Shown: positions 20,586 to 29,273 of the stretch, piece by piece | How the letters are laid out: each line of letters starts with the position of its first letter | How positions within the stretch are numbered: position 1 is the stretch's first letter | Source: JANNSX01 sp041397825 | GTDB taxonomy: Bacteria; Pseudomonadota; Alphaproteobacteria; Rhizobiales; Hyphomicrobiaceae | Length of the DNA stretch: 64,000 nucleotides | NCBI GenBank assembly: GCA_041397825.1 | Contig: JAWKVX010000004.1 | Span: 744,001-808,000, forward strand | Direction: 5' to 3' | Made by a program: the position numbers and the translations under genes | The notes under the pieces: model-generated | Told to the model about the DNA's origin: nothing | Databases searched by the model: none | What the model saw: only the letters and a program-made list of their open reading frames with translations

Positions 20586-21047
20586 ATGCGCTATCGCCGC
20601 TTCATCCTGAGCCTGCTGATCGTCGCCGCCGCCGTCTCCCTCGTCCTCGGACTGACGCTGCCGGTCATCAAGCTGACGAAGCTCTATGTCTGGACCGACG
20701 AGCACTCGATGGTCTCGATCATCTGGGCGCTCTACCGGGATGACGAGCTGCTGCTTGCCGGCATCGTCGGCATCTTCTCCGTCGTCTTTCCGATCCTGAA
20801 GCTCGTCTATCTGTTGGCGGCCGCCTTTGTCGGCCCCGACGAGCATGGCGAGAAGGGCCGCTGGCTCGCCGATCTCGAATGGCTCGGCAAGTGGTCGATG
20901 CTCGATGTGCTGGCCCTGGCGCTGACGGTCTTCTACGTCAAGTCCAGCAACCTCGCAGACGCCGTCACGCTGCCCGGTCTCTATTTCTTCACCGCTGCCG
21001 TGGTGCTGACCATGATCGCGCATGGCTGGGTGAAGCACACCCGCTGA
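20586..21047 (+). CDS. paraquat-inducible protein A-like membrane protein
   Basis: 153 residues with four hydrophobic helices (FILSLLIVAAAVSLVLGLTLP, ELLLAGIVGIFSVVFPILKLVYLLAAAF, WSMLDVLALALTVFYVK, LYFFTAAVVLTMIAHGW). LPVIKLTKLYVWTDEHSM and the sequence FPILKLVYL with KWSMLDV match one PqiA half. PqiA-type proteins are inner-membrane parts of lipid-transport systems whose MCE partner (PqiB) is absent here. Starts 32 bp after grxD. The function of the single-half form is not established. Confidence 0.82.
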   Translation: MRYRRFILSLLIVAAAVSLVLGLTLPVIKLTKLYVWTDEHSMVSIIWALYRDDELLLAGIVGIFSVVFPILKLVYLLAAAFVGPDEHGEKGRWLADLEWLGKWSMLDVLALALTVFYVKSSNLADAVTLPGLYFFTAAVVLTMIAHGWVKHTR

Positions 21048-21062
21048 GGCCAGGCGCGGACC

Positions 21063-22376
21063 TCACCCGCCGCGCTTCTTTCTGAGGCCCGACCAGTAGT
21101 CGAGACGCTTCCTCACCTCCCGCTCGAACCCGCGCTCGGGTGGATCGTAGAAGGTCATGCGGGATTTGAACTCGTCTGGGAAATAGTTCTGGCCGGAAAA
21201 CGCATCCGGCGCGTCGTGATCATACTCGTAACCGTCGCCGTAGCCCTCGGCCTCCATGAGCTTCGTCGGTGCATTGAGGATGATCTTCGGCGGCGACAGG
21301 CTGCCATGCTCCTTGGCGGCCCGCATCGCCCCCTTGTAGGCGACATAGGCGGCGTTCGACTTGGGCGCGGTTGCGACATAGAGGCAGGCCTGGGCCAGCG
21401 CCAGCTCGCCCTCGGGCGAGCCGAGGAAATCATAGGTGTCCTTGGCGGCCAGCGTCACGGTCAGCGCCTGCGGATCGGCGAGACCAATATCCTCGATCGC
21501 CATGCGAACGAGGCGTCGGGCGATGAAGAGCGGGTCCTCGCCGCCGACCAGCATGCGCGCCATCCAGTAGAGCGCCGCATCCGGGTCGGAACCCCGCACC
21601 GACTTGTGGAGCGCCGAGATCAGGTTGTAATGACCGTCGCGCGACTTGTCGTAGAGCGGCGCCCGGCGCTGCACGAGCTTCACCAGCCCGTCGCGCGAGA
21701 GCGGCGCCGCCTCCCTCGACACGGCGACCAGCACCTCCTCGACGAGATTGAGCAGCGAGCGCCCGTCACCGTCCGCCATGCCGATGAGCGCCTGCCGCGC
21801 GTCGGCATCGAGTGGCAACTTGCGCGACTCGAGCGCCTCTGCGCGCCCGATCAACGCCTCGAGCGCGGCCCCGTCGAGCCGCTGGAAGACCAGCACCTGG
21901 GCGCGCGAGAGCACGGCGGCATTGAGCTCGAAGGATGGGTTTTCGGTCGTCGCGCCGACCAGGATGATCGTGCCGTCCTCCATGTGCGGCAGGAAGCTGT
22001 CCTGTTGCGATCGATTGAAGCGATGGATCTCGTCGATGAAGAGGAGTGTGCCCTTGCCCGTCTCGCGTCTGGCTTTGGCGCGATCGAACGCCTTCCTGAG
22101 GTCCTGAACGCCGGAGAAGATCGCCGACAGCTGCTCGAACTCGAGGTCGACGGCGTCGGCGAGCAGCCGCGCGACCGTTGTCTTGCCCGAGCCGGGCGGC
22201 CCCCAGAAGATGACGCTCGACAGCCGGCCGGCCTTGATCATCCGTGTCAGCGTGCCGTCCGTTCCGACGAGATGATCCTGGCCCGTCACTTCGGCGAGCG
22301 TCTTGGGGCGTAGCCGGTCGGCGAGCGGACGCGGTGCGCCCTCACCCATGCCGGCAGCCTCGAACAAGTTGGTCAT
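21063..22376 (-). CDS. rarA: replication-associated recombination protein A (RarA/MgsA) AAA+ ATPase
   Basis: 437 residues. LADRLRPKTLAEVTGQDHL opens as in RarA; Walker A is WGPPGSGKTT (about 59-68), Walker B LLFIDEIHRFN, sensor 1 VGATTENPSFEL. The C-terminal half has the tetramerisation/SSB-interacting features SALHKSVRGSDPDAALYWMARML and NYFPDEF. It acts at stalled replication forks and double-strand-break ends. The start matches the family (TNLFEAAGM), although the ribosome site is weak; Met10 with GAGG upstream is an alternative. Convergent with the PqiA-like gene. Confidence 0.94.
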   Translation of the reverse strand: MTNLFEAAGMGEGAPRPLADRLRPKTLAEVTGQDHLVGTDGTLTRMIKAGRLSSVIFWGPPGSGKTTVARLLADAVDLEFEQLSAIFSGVQDLRKAFDRAKARRETGKGTLLFIDEIHRFNRSQQDSFLPHMEDGTIILVGATTENPSFELNAAVLSRAQVLVFQRLDGAALEALIGRAEALESRKLPLDADARQALIGMADGDGRSLLNLVEEVLVAVSREAAPLSRDGLVKLVQRRAPLYDKSRDGHYNLISALHKSVRGSDPDAALYWMARMLVGGEDPLFIARRLVRMAIEDIGLADPQALTVTLAAKDTYDFLGSPEGELALAQACLYVATAPKSNAAYVAYKGAMRAAKEHGSLSPPKIILNAPTKLMEAEGYGDGYEYDHDAPDAFSGQNYFPDEFKSRMTFYDPPERGFEREVRKRLDYWSGLRKKRGG

Positions 22377-22418
22377 GGCCCAAGAGTGGCAGGTTTCCTG
22401 GGAACGCTCAATCGGCCG

Positions 22419-22838
22419 TCAATGGCCTGTGCTTCGGACGAGATCGAGCAACAGCGCGTCGTCGGCGCCGTAGAGCTTCAGGCTCGTATCCGTCACCTCG
22501 ATCCGGCGCGCCGTCTCGAGTGCCGACACGAATGCCTTCTCACGCTGCATGACGTCTTCCGCGCAGCCCAACTCCGTCATGAGGAGGCCGCCGATCTCGA
22601 TCGCCGCATCGGCCTGCTCGTAGCTGCCGGCGAAGCGATTGCAGCCACCGTCGCCACTGACGAGGCCGTCGCTGCCGAACAGCACCAGCCGCTGGTGCTG
22701 GCCCGTCTCGTCCTTGACGCCCCAGGCGCTCCCCTGAAGGGCCATACCCACGTCGCCTGCGGAGGCCGGACCGGCCACCATCAACATCACGACCACGGCC
22801 CCGCGAAGCGCCGGCCGCGCCCAACTCAATCGATTCAT
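22419..22838 (-). CDS. META-domain (HslJ-like) exported protein
   Basis: 139 residues. Residues 1-27 form a signal peptide (RGAVVVMLMVAGPASAG). The rest is one META domain: LVLFGSDGLVSGDGGCNRFAGSYEQ, IEIGGLLMTELGCAE and MQREKAFVSALETA. Family members include heat-shock HslJ, linked to envelope stress and novobiocin tolerance; function is not well defined. ATG 22838 follows AGAGGGC; the longer in-frame ORF has no signal peptide at its start. Confidence 0.83.
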   Translation of the reverse strand: MNRLSWARPALRGAVVVMLMVAGPASAGDVGMALQGSAWGVKDETGQHQRLVLFGSDGLVSGDGGCNRFAGSYEQADAAIEIGGLLMTELGCAEDVMQREKAFVSALETARRIEVTDTSLKLYGADDALLLDLVRSTGH

Positions 22839-23031
22839 CGATGCCCTCTTCGTCCCCGCCCAACGCGCGGGCAGCCGGTCTCTATGGCCGGCTCGCGGCA
22901 GAAGAAAGGCAGACCGGGCCTTCCCCCGTCCGACACAAACGACCGACCGACGCACATGGCCAAAGCCAAGGGACATGACTAGAAAGGCGAGGCAGGCGAT
23001 ACGCCGCTGAGCCTCATGTTGGATCCTCCCG

Positions 23032-25338
23032 ATGCCCTACTCCATCTTTCGACCAGACCTCATGGGCACGGCCAGCCTCAATCCAACAGGTGCCGTCGAG
23101 GCCGGCTCGATGCAGAGCTTCATGCTGACCTACACGGCCGGACGATTCGGCATCGACGATACGGGCTCGCTCAAGATCGGGTTTCGGTTCGCGACCGATA
23201 TCGGCCCCGTCCAGCTCACCGACCCGAAGGCGCCGGGCTACACGACCGCGGAGGCCTCGAACGGCGCCAGGCTCGAGCTCAAATGGGAGTTCAAGCGCAA
23301 CATCCGTCCCTGGAGCCGCGCACTCTACATCGGTGTCGTGAAGGGGTTTCTCGCCCCCGGCGACACGATCACCGTCCGTTTCGGCGATCGCCGCTTTGGC
23401 TCGCCCGGCATTCGGCTGCAAACCTACTGCGAGAGCGCGTTCGAGTTCCGCGTCTTCGCCGACCCGATCGCCACCTACGACTATGTCGCGCTGCCGGAAA
23501 GTCCCCGGATCGCCATCGTACCCGGACCGGGCGTCCGCTGGTCGGCGATTTTGCCGACGATGGTCCATGCTGGCGCGCCTTTTCGCCTCGCCCTCAAGAT
23601 CGACGACAGATGGGGCAATCCGTCCGATCGTGTGGACGAGGAAGTGCGCCTCCTCGCCGAAGGCGCGGTCGAAGGCCTGCCGGAGACGGCACGCCTGACG
23701 CCCGGCAGGTTCGGCGCCGTGATCGACGGACTGTGCCTCCCCCGGCCGGGCGATGCGCTTATCCGGATCCTTGGTGCGGATGGCGTCGAAAGAGGCGTCT
23801 CCAATCCCGTGCGCGCCGTGGCGGCGGATGACCGATGCCTGCACTTCTGGGGCGATACGCACGGGCAATCGAACGAGACACTCGGCACCAACACGGCGCA
23901 CGAGTATTTCCTGTTTGGCCGCGACAAAGCCCATCTCGACGTGATGGGACACCAGGGCAACGACTTCCAGATCACTCACCAATTCTGGCGCGAGCTCAAT
24001 CGGCTGACGGCAGAATTCGACCAGCCCGGCCGCTTCGTCTGCATCCCGGGATACGAGTGGTCGGCCAATACAGCCATCGGCGGCGACCGAAACGTCCACT
24101 TCCGGCGCGAGGGAGAGACGCTGCATCGCTCCAGCCACGCGCAAATCACCGAGGCCGAGGACATCACCGACGAGTCCGCCGACGCCCATGATGCCCATGC
24201 TCTGTTCGCCCGACTCAAGGGCAAGGATTGCGTCGTCGTCGCCCATGTCGGCGGACGCTATGCCGACATTGGCTACGCCCATGATCCCGCCCTCGAGACG
24301 GCGGTCGAGGTGCACTCCTCCTGGGGCACCTTCGAATGGTTGCTTCGAGATGCCTTCGAGAACGGCTATCGCGTCGGCATTGTCGCCAACTCCGACGGGC
24401 ACAAGGGCCGGCCGGGCGCCTGCTATCCGGGCGCCTCGTTCTTCGGCAGCTATGGCGGGCTCACCTGCTTCATCGCCGAGCGGCTCGACCGCGATCAGAT
24501 CTTCGAGTCGATGCGCCGGCGGCGCCACTATGCGACGACCGGCAATCGCGCCATCGTCGATGTCACCGTCTCCACCTCGGCTGCGGCCGAGGTCTTCGAC
24601 CGCGATCCCTCACTCGGCCCGACCGACGCCACTCGGACGCACCGGCTTGCGATGGGCGACATCGCGCGAGTCGCGGACGGCGAGGTCGAACTCGCGGTCG
24701 AGATCATCGGCACGGCACCGATCGAGCGCGTCGACATTTTCGACGGTCTCGAACGCATTGAGACCATCAGGCCCTACGGCAGAGATGACCTCGGCGCCCG
24801 GGTCCGGCTCGTCTACGAGGGTGCGGAATATCGCGGCCGGGCCCGGACCACGACCTGGGATGGTCGTCTGAGGCTTGCGGACAATCGGATCCTCCGCGCG
24901 AGCGTCGTCAACAACTGGAACCTCGATCGTGGCATCCAGCGGCAAACGAGCGACGAGATCGCCTGGAAAGCGGTCACGACAGGGAATTTTGGTGCCATCG
25001 ACCTCTGGCTCGGCGACGCGCTCGGCGGAACCCTGGCCTTCGAGACCCCGCCGGTGTCGGGCGAATGCCGGTTGGCGGACCTCGGCGTCGAACCTGTCGT
25101 CTTCACGGCGGGTGGGCTCGATCGCGCGATCTCGCTTCAGCGCCTGCCGGCGCCGATGCAGGAGCGGCACCTCAGAATCAGGCGGCGCATCAAAGTCCGG
25201 CCGACCGGCGACACGCGCCTCTACGTCCGCGTGCAGCAGGAGGACGGCCACCGCATGTGGTCGAGCCCGATCTACCTTTTTCGGGACATCACTGCTGGCT
25301 CCCAACCCAGCAACGGTCTTCAATCACAAATCAACTGA
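23032..25338 (+). CDS. PHP-superfamily DUF3604-like protein
   Basis: 768 residues. Residues 1 to about 255 are beta-rich with no known motif. Near residue 269 comes HFWGDTHGQSNETLG, resembling the first metal-binding GD-H-H/Q motif of DUF3604/PHP phosphoesterase-like proteins; later CIPGYEWSANT, VVAHVGGRY and VANSDGHKGRPG supply further His/Asp residues, and RRRHYATTGNRA is typical of DUF3604. A beta-rich tail ends in RLYVRVQQEDGHRMWSSPIYL. Probably a metal-dependent hydrolase of unknown substrate. No signal peptide seen. No strong ribosome site before ATG 23032; ATG 23062 is an alternative. Confidence 0.72.
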   Translation: MPYSIFRPDLMGTASLNPTGAVEAGSMQSFMLTYTAGRFGIDDTGSLKIGFRFATDIGPVQLTDPKAPGYTTAEASNGARLELKWEFKRNIRPWSRALYIGVVKGFLAPGDTITVRFGDRRFGSPGIRLQTYCESAFEFRVFADPIATYDYVALPESPRIAIVPGPGVRWSAILPTMVHAGAPFRLALKIDDRWGNPSDRVDEEVRLLAEGAVEGLPETARLTPGRFGAVIDGLCLPRPGDALIRILGADGVERGVSNPVRAVAADDRCLHFWGDTHGQSNETLGTNTAHEYFLFGRDKAHLDVMGHQGNDFQITHQFWRELNRLTAEFDQPGRFVCIPGYEWSANTAIGGDRNVHFRREGETLHRSSHAQITEAEDITDESADAHDAHALFARLKGKDCVVVAHVGGRYADIGYAHDPALETAVEVHSSWGTFEWLLRDAFENGYRVGIVANSDGHKGRPGACYPGASFFGSYGGLTCFIAERLDRDQIFESMRRRRHYATTGNRAIVDVTVSTSAAAEVFDRDPSLGPTDATRTHRLAMGDIARVADGEVELAVEIIGTAPIERVDIFDGLERIETIRPYGRDDLGARVRLVYEGAEYRGRARTTTWDGRLRLADNRILRASVVNNWNLDRGIQRQTSDEIAWKAVTTGNFGAIDLWLGDALGGTLAFETPPVSGECRLADLGVEPVVFTAGGLDRAISLQRLPAPMQERHLRIRRRIKVRPTGDTRLYVRVQQEDGHRMWSSPIYLFRDITAGSQPSNGLQSQIN

Positions 25339-25490
25339 TTTGCGACTCCTCCGAAGACGAATACTCACAGCATGATTGAGGTCCGAAGCGCTCGGCCTCT
25401 TCCCTCGCCTCGACAGAGCGCCTCCGGCGCGAGCAGGGATGTAGGTGCCCGAGCAACGGCGATGGTGTTTCCATCTCTGTTGGAGAGACT

Positions 25491-26339
25491 CTATTCCGCG
25501 GCGGCCGCCTTCACCGTCTCGATGCGGAAGGCGCGGTCGTGGGTCAGGGCCGGAATGCGGCTCCGCGACTTGGCGATCTCGGCAAGATCGAGCGTCGCCA
25601 TGGCGATACCCTCGCCCTCGCCACCATCCGCGAGGACGCGACCCCAGGGATCGATGATGAGCGAATGACCGAACGCCTCGCCGCCGCCGGGGAAGCTGCC
25701 ATGCTGGCAGGGTGCAATGACAAAGGCCCCGTGCTCGATGGCGCGGGCCCGGTTCAGCACATGCCAATGCGCTTCGCCCGTGAGCTTGGTGAAGGCGGCC
25801 GGGATCGCCAGGATGCCGGCCCCGGCCTGAGCGAGCGTTCGGTAGAGTGCGGCGAAGCGCAGGTCATAGCAGATGGAGAGGCCGATGCCGCCCCAGGGCG
25901 TCTCGGCGATCACGGCCTCGCCGCCTGGCCGGATGACCTCGCTCTCGCGGTAGACCTTGCCGGGTCCGAGATCGACGTCGAACAGGTGGATCTTGTCGTA
26001 GCGTGCCGTAACGCGCCCGGTCGGATCGATCATGAAACCGCGGTTGGCGAGCCGGCCGTCATCGAGTGTCACGGCGATCGAGCCCAGGAGAACCCAGATC
26101 TTCTGCGCCCGTGCGGCCTCGCGCGCAGCCGCCAGACCTTCATGTTTTGACTCCGGGAACACGGGAAGGTCGAGCCGGCCGTCCTTCGAGCCAAAGCCCG
26201 AATAGTATTCCGGCAGAGCCACCAGCTCGGCACCTTTGGCCGCCGCGGCGGCCACATGCGCCATGGCCTTGGCGATGTTGTCTTGATGCGTCCCGGATGC
26301 GTTGTTCTGGACGCAGGCGACGGTGAGGGTCTTGGTCAT
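25491..26339 (-). CDS. carbon-nitrogen hydrolase (Nit/deaminated glutathione amidase-like)
   Basis: 282 residues. The nitrilase-superfamily triad is complete: Glu44 (LPEYYSGFG), Lys116 ([11 protein letters not shown]) and Cys157 ([13 protein letters not shown]). HIS-rich [19 protein letters not shown] follows. [10 protein letters not shown] and [11 protein letters not shown] fit the Nit1/Nit2 branch, whose known substrates are deaminated glutathione and alpha-ketoglutaramate. GAAGGAGGACCCG precedes the ATG. It is divergent from dapD (107 bp apart). Confidence 0.88.
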   Translation of the reverse strand: MTKTLTVACVQNNASGTHQDNIAKAMAHVAAAAAKGAELVALPEYYSGFGSKDGRLDLPVFPESKHEGLAAAREAARAQKIWVLLGSIAVTLDDGRLANRGFMIDPTGRVTARYDKIHLFDVDLGPGKVYRESEVIRPGGEAVIAETPWGGIGLSICYDLRFAALYRTLAQAGAGILAIPAAFTKLTGEAHWHVLNRARAIEHGAFVIAPCQHGSFPGGGEAFGHSLIIDPWGRVLADGGEGEGIAMATLDLAEIAKSRSRIPALTHDRAFRIETVKAAAAE

Positions 26340-26446
26340 CGGGTCCTCCTTCGCTTGACCGAAGCCTAGCAGACGGCGGCGCCGTTGACAGCCCCGGAGA
26401 AGGCCGCCAAACAAGCCTCACCGCAGCCAAACCCCGCGAGCCCGCC

Positions 26447-27292
26447 ATGCCGAACCGCCAATTGCAGACGATCATCGATGCCGCCTGGGAGGCCAGGGAC
26501 GGCATCGGGCTCGCCACCAAGGGTGAGATCCGCGACGCCGTCGAGGCAGCCCTCGCACTGCTCGACCGGGGCGAGGCGCGGGTCGCCGAAAAGGGCAGCG
26601 ACGGCCGCTGGGAGGTGAACCAGTGGCTGAAGAAGGCCGTGCTGCTCTCATTCCGCCTGAACGACATGGCGGTCATCAAGGGCGGCCCGGGTGAGGCCAC
26701 ATGGTGGGACAAGGTTCCTTCCAAATTCGACGGCTGGGGTGAGAACCGGTTCCGCGAGGCCGGCTTTCGGGCCGTGCCGGGTTGCATCGTCCGCCGCTCG
26801 GCCTATGTTGCGCCGGGCGTCGTGCTCATGCCCTGCTTCGTCAATCTCGGCGCCTATGTCGACAAGGGGACCATGGTCGACACCTGGGCGACGGTCGGCT
26901 CCTGCGCCCAGATCGGCAAGAACGTGCATCTGTCGGGCGGCGTCGGCATTGGCGGCGTGCTCGAGCCGATGCAGGCCGGGCCGACGATCATCGAGGACAA
27001 CTGCTTCATCGGTGCCCGCTCCGAGGTCGTCGAGGGCGTCGTCGTCGGCGAGGGCTCGGTATTGTCGATGGGCGTCTATATCGGCGCCTCAACGACCATC
27101 ATCGACCGTGCCACCGGCGAGAAATTCATGGGCCGCGTGCCACCCTATTCCGTCGTCGTCTCCGGCTCGATGCCCGGCAAGGCCCTCCCCGACGGATCAC
27201 CCGGGCCGTCGCTCTACTGTGCCGTTATCGTCAAGCGGGTGGACGAGAAGACCCGCTCGAAGACCAGCATCAACGAGTTGTTGCGTGACTAG
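26447..27292 (+). CDS. dapD: 2,3,4,5-tetrahydropyridine-2,6-dicarboxylate N-succinyltransferase
   Basis: 281 residues. Transfers succinyl from succinyl-CoA to tetrahydrodipicolinate in the lysine and meso-diaminopimelate pathway, so it feeds peptidoglycan. The middle is a left-handed beta-helix of hexapeptide repeats ([60 protein letters not shown]), with a helical N-terminus and the [16 protein letters not shown]-terminal segment typical of DapD. Other dap genes are not in view. Confidence 0.96.
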   Translation: MPNRQLQTIIDAAWEARDGIGLATKGEIRDAVEAALALLDRGEARVAEKGSDGRWEVNQWLKKAVLLSFRLNDMAVIKGGPGEATWWDKVPSKFDGWGENRFREAGFRAVPGCIVRRSAYVAPGVVLMPCFVNLGAYVDKGTMVDTWATVGSCAQIGKNVHLSGGVGIGGVLEPMQAGPTIIEDNCFIGARSEVVEGVVVGEGSVLSMGVYIGASTTIIDRATGEKFMGRVPPYSVVVSGSMPGKALPDGSPGPSLYCAVIVKRVDEKTRSKTSINELLRD

Positions 27293-27503
27293 AATGCCGA
27301 TCTCCGGCAATCTAAACCAGATAAACTAGGGATTACACAGTCGATTTCGACTAATTCCGAGCATTAGATGAAGTCACCCAGAATTCTTCAATGGTTCAAC
27401 TTTGATTTGATCGGGACCTGCGCGGCATGCAACCTCCGAAACGGTTGATTTCGCAGAGCATCACTGGATTTTTGTCCAAATATGAACGTGTTCCACCACC
27501 GTG
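27293..27503. other. AT-rich intergenic segment after dapD
   Basis: Clearly richer in A and T than the rest of the window, for example ACCAGATAAACTAGGG, TTCTTCAATGGTTCAAC and TTTGATTTGAT. No ORF with coding character, no clear terminator T-run after dapD, and no tRNA fold recognised. Probably regulatory DNA for the downstream small gene. Confidence 0.5.
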
Positions 27504-27530
27504 TTGACACACTTTGTGCAATGCAATAAT
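27504..27530 (+). promoter_or_regulatory. putative sigma70-type promoter upstream of the 27-residue gene
   Basis: A perfect TTGACA (27504-27509) is followed by AATAAT (27525-27530, 5/6 match) with a 15 bp spacer, or ATAATT with 16 bp. It points toward the small ORF at 27623 and leaves a leader of about 85 nt. Confidence 0.5.
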
Positions 27531-27622
27531 TTTTTCTCTTGAGGGACGCCAAAAACTTCGTCTAATGGCCGCCGCTGGTGCCAACGGTGCCGGCTCCGTG
27601 CAGCCAGCCAAAGGAGGCTGAG

Positions 27623-27706
27623 ATGGAACTCAAGATGCGGCTCCAATTCGCCGCTGCAGTCCTGTCGCTCGCCTTTATCGCTGCAATCGTCTTCGGCATG
27701 GTCTGA
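27623..27706 (+). CDS. 27-residue single-pass membrane peptide
   Basis: ATG is preceded by AAAGGAGGCTGAG, one of the best Shine-Dalgarno sites in the window (6 bp spacer). The product starts MELKMRLQ, then has a hydrophobic run FAAAVLSLAFIAAIVFGMV to its stop: one membrane helix with a charged N-terminus. Too short for most gene finders. No known family is recognised. The good ribosome site, the upstream promoter-like sequence and the clean amphipathic-to-hydrophobic layout support a real gene. Confidence 0.6.
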   Translation: MELKMRLQFAAAVLSLAFIAAIVFGMV

Positions 27707-27848
27707 GGTCCGGGTCGCCGTCGCACACCGTCCCCCGAAGCGACGCGACCTCCATCCACCTCGCCAAACGGCGAAGACCATCACTCACCAGGTTAACGCG
27801 GGGCCGTCTCCCGATCCAGTGGCGGCCCCGATGCACGTTCCGCCCCCG

Positions 27849-28550
27849 TCACGGCTCGGCGGACGCCGCTCCACCACTCGGCTTCCAATCGGCCTGGTAG
27901 AGCATCAGCGTGCCGGTCTGGAAGACCCGGTGATCGATCGCCGGCATGATCATCTGGAAGGTGAGAGGCGCCGGTGGTCCGGCCCACAACCGGTCGATGG
28001 GCCCCAAGTCCTCGGGTTCGGCCACGGCCGCCGCGAGCTTGAAGTCATAGGCGCCCTTCCCTCCGTCGGCGATCTGCATCACGGTCTCGTCGAGACGCGA
28101 ATAGAAGATGACGCTATCGGTGACGCTGGATTTGCCCGGAATGGCGAGCGGGGCGAAATGCGTGAAATTGCCGGCTTCGGCATTGGCCATCGTCCAACGG
28201 CCGAACTCGGCGGCGTAAAACGTCTTGGACTGCCCGGTCCGGGGATTGGTCACCACGAGATCGAGCGCCAGCACCGCCCCCGACCGGGCGCCCACATTGG
28301 TGACCGTGACCGGCACGACGAAGACCTCGAAATTGGAGTTTTGGTAGGGCGAGGCATAGTGAATGGACGGCGGCACGAAGAGCCGGAGGTCGGGCCGCCG
28401 GACGCTCGTCTCGTAGACGCTATAGGAGGAGAAGAGGAGCGCGACGGCCGAGGCAATGGCGGTCAAGGCACCGCCCTCCCTCCGTAGCATCGCCTGCCGG
28501 CCCGTCTCCGCCGCGGCATCGACGACACGACGGGACCTGAACAAACGCAT
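27849..28550 (-). CDS. hypothetical membrane-anchored beta-rich protein
   Basis: 233 residues from ATG 28550, which follows GGGAGG. A cytoplasmic N-terminus rich in Arg (MRLFRSRRVVDAA) leads to one hydrophobic helix (LTAIASAVALLFSSYSVYE); the rest is beta-strand-rich (FEVFVVPVTVTNVGARSGAVLALDLVVTNP, SVTDSVIFYSRLDETV) and probably periplasmic, with an Ig-like or DUF-type fold. No catalytic motif seen and no family recognised. It is divergent from trmO. Confidence 0.7.
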   Translation of the reverse strand: MRLFRSRRVVDAAAETGRQAMLRREGGALTAIASAVALLFSSYSVYETSVRRPDLRLFVPPSIHYASPYQNSNFEVFVVPVTVTNVGARSGAVLALDLVVTNPRTGQSKTFYAAEFGRWTMANAEAGNFTHFAPLAIPGKSSVTDSVIFYSRLDETVMQIADGGKGAYDFKLAAAVAEPEDLGPIDRLWAGPPAPLTFQMIMPAIDHRVFQTGTLMLYQADWKPSGGAASAEP

Positions 28551-28645
28551 ACCATTGCCTCCCACGAGGAAGCAGCCGGAGGTCGTCCTAGAGCGGTGGC
28601 CTCCGAGCGTCAACACCTTGGCTGCCACAGCCGGAGAGGAGCTTC

Positions 28646-29155
28646 ATGTCCGACCCCGCCGATCCTTATGGCATCCGTGATGGCGAGCGGGCCGTGCCGT
28701 TCGACCCGGCAACGAGCGCCAACGATGCCGGCCTCGTCTTCATCGGCCGCATCCGCTCACCGTGGCGCGAGCGCCGGGACTGTCCGAAGAACCTCCGACA
28801 GGCGCGAGAGCAGGGCCGCTCCGCAACGGTTGAGATCGATCCGACCTGGCGGGACGGGCTCACCGGTCTCGACCGCGCGAGCCATCTCATCCTCCTCTAT
28901 TGGCTGGACCGCTCCCGTCGCGACCTCGTCATCCAGCGGCCGCGCCATGCGACCCAGTCGTTCGGCGTTTTTTCTCTCCGAAGCCCCGTGCGCCCAAATC
29001 CGATCGGGCTTGGCGTCGTGAGGCTTCTCCATCTCGACCAGCCGGCGGGCCGCCTTACCATCGACGCCATCGACTGCCTGGACGGCACGCCGCTCATCGA
29101 CGTCAAGCCTTACTACGCCTCGACAGACGCCATCCCGGAGGCGACGAACGGCTGA
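28646..29155 (+). CDS. trmO: tRNA (N6-threonylcarbamoyladenosine37-N6)-methyltransferase TrmO
   Basis: 169 residues with the TsaA/YaeB beta-barrel. IGRIRSPWRERRDCPKN, LTGLDRASHLILLYWLDR, SFGVFSLRSPVRPNPIGL and LDGTPLIDVKPYY are the family signatures; the SPxRPNPIG loop binds SAM. The enzyme methylates t6A37 of threonine tRNAs. AGAGGAGC lies before the ATG. The Escherichia coli protein has an extra C-terminal domain that is absent here, as in other short bacterial TrmO forms. Confidence 0.88.
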   Translation: MSDPADPYGIRDGERAVPFDPATSANDAGLVFIGRIRSPWRERRDCPKNLRQAREQGRSATVEIDPTWRDGLTGLDRASHLILLYWLDRSRRDLVIQRPRHATQSFGVFSLRSPVRPNPIGLGVVRLLHLDQPAGRLTIDAIDCLDGTPLIDVKPYYASTDAIPEATNG

Positions 29156-29273
29156 GGCGCCTATCTTCTTGATAGGCTTCTCGGGCCGCGGCCTCTTGCC
29201 CGCCGCCGGGTATACATCGGCACCGCCAGACGATATCGGATGACCCTCGCATCCCAGCCACAAGCTTGCCCCC

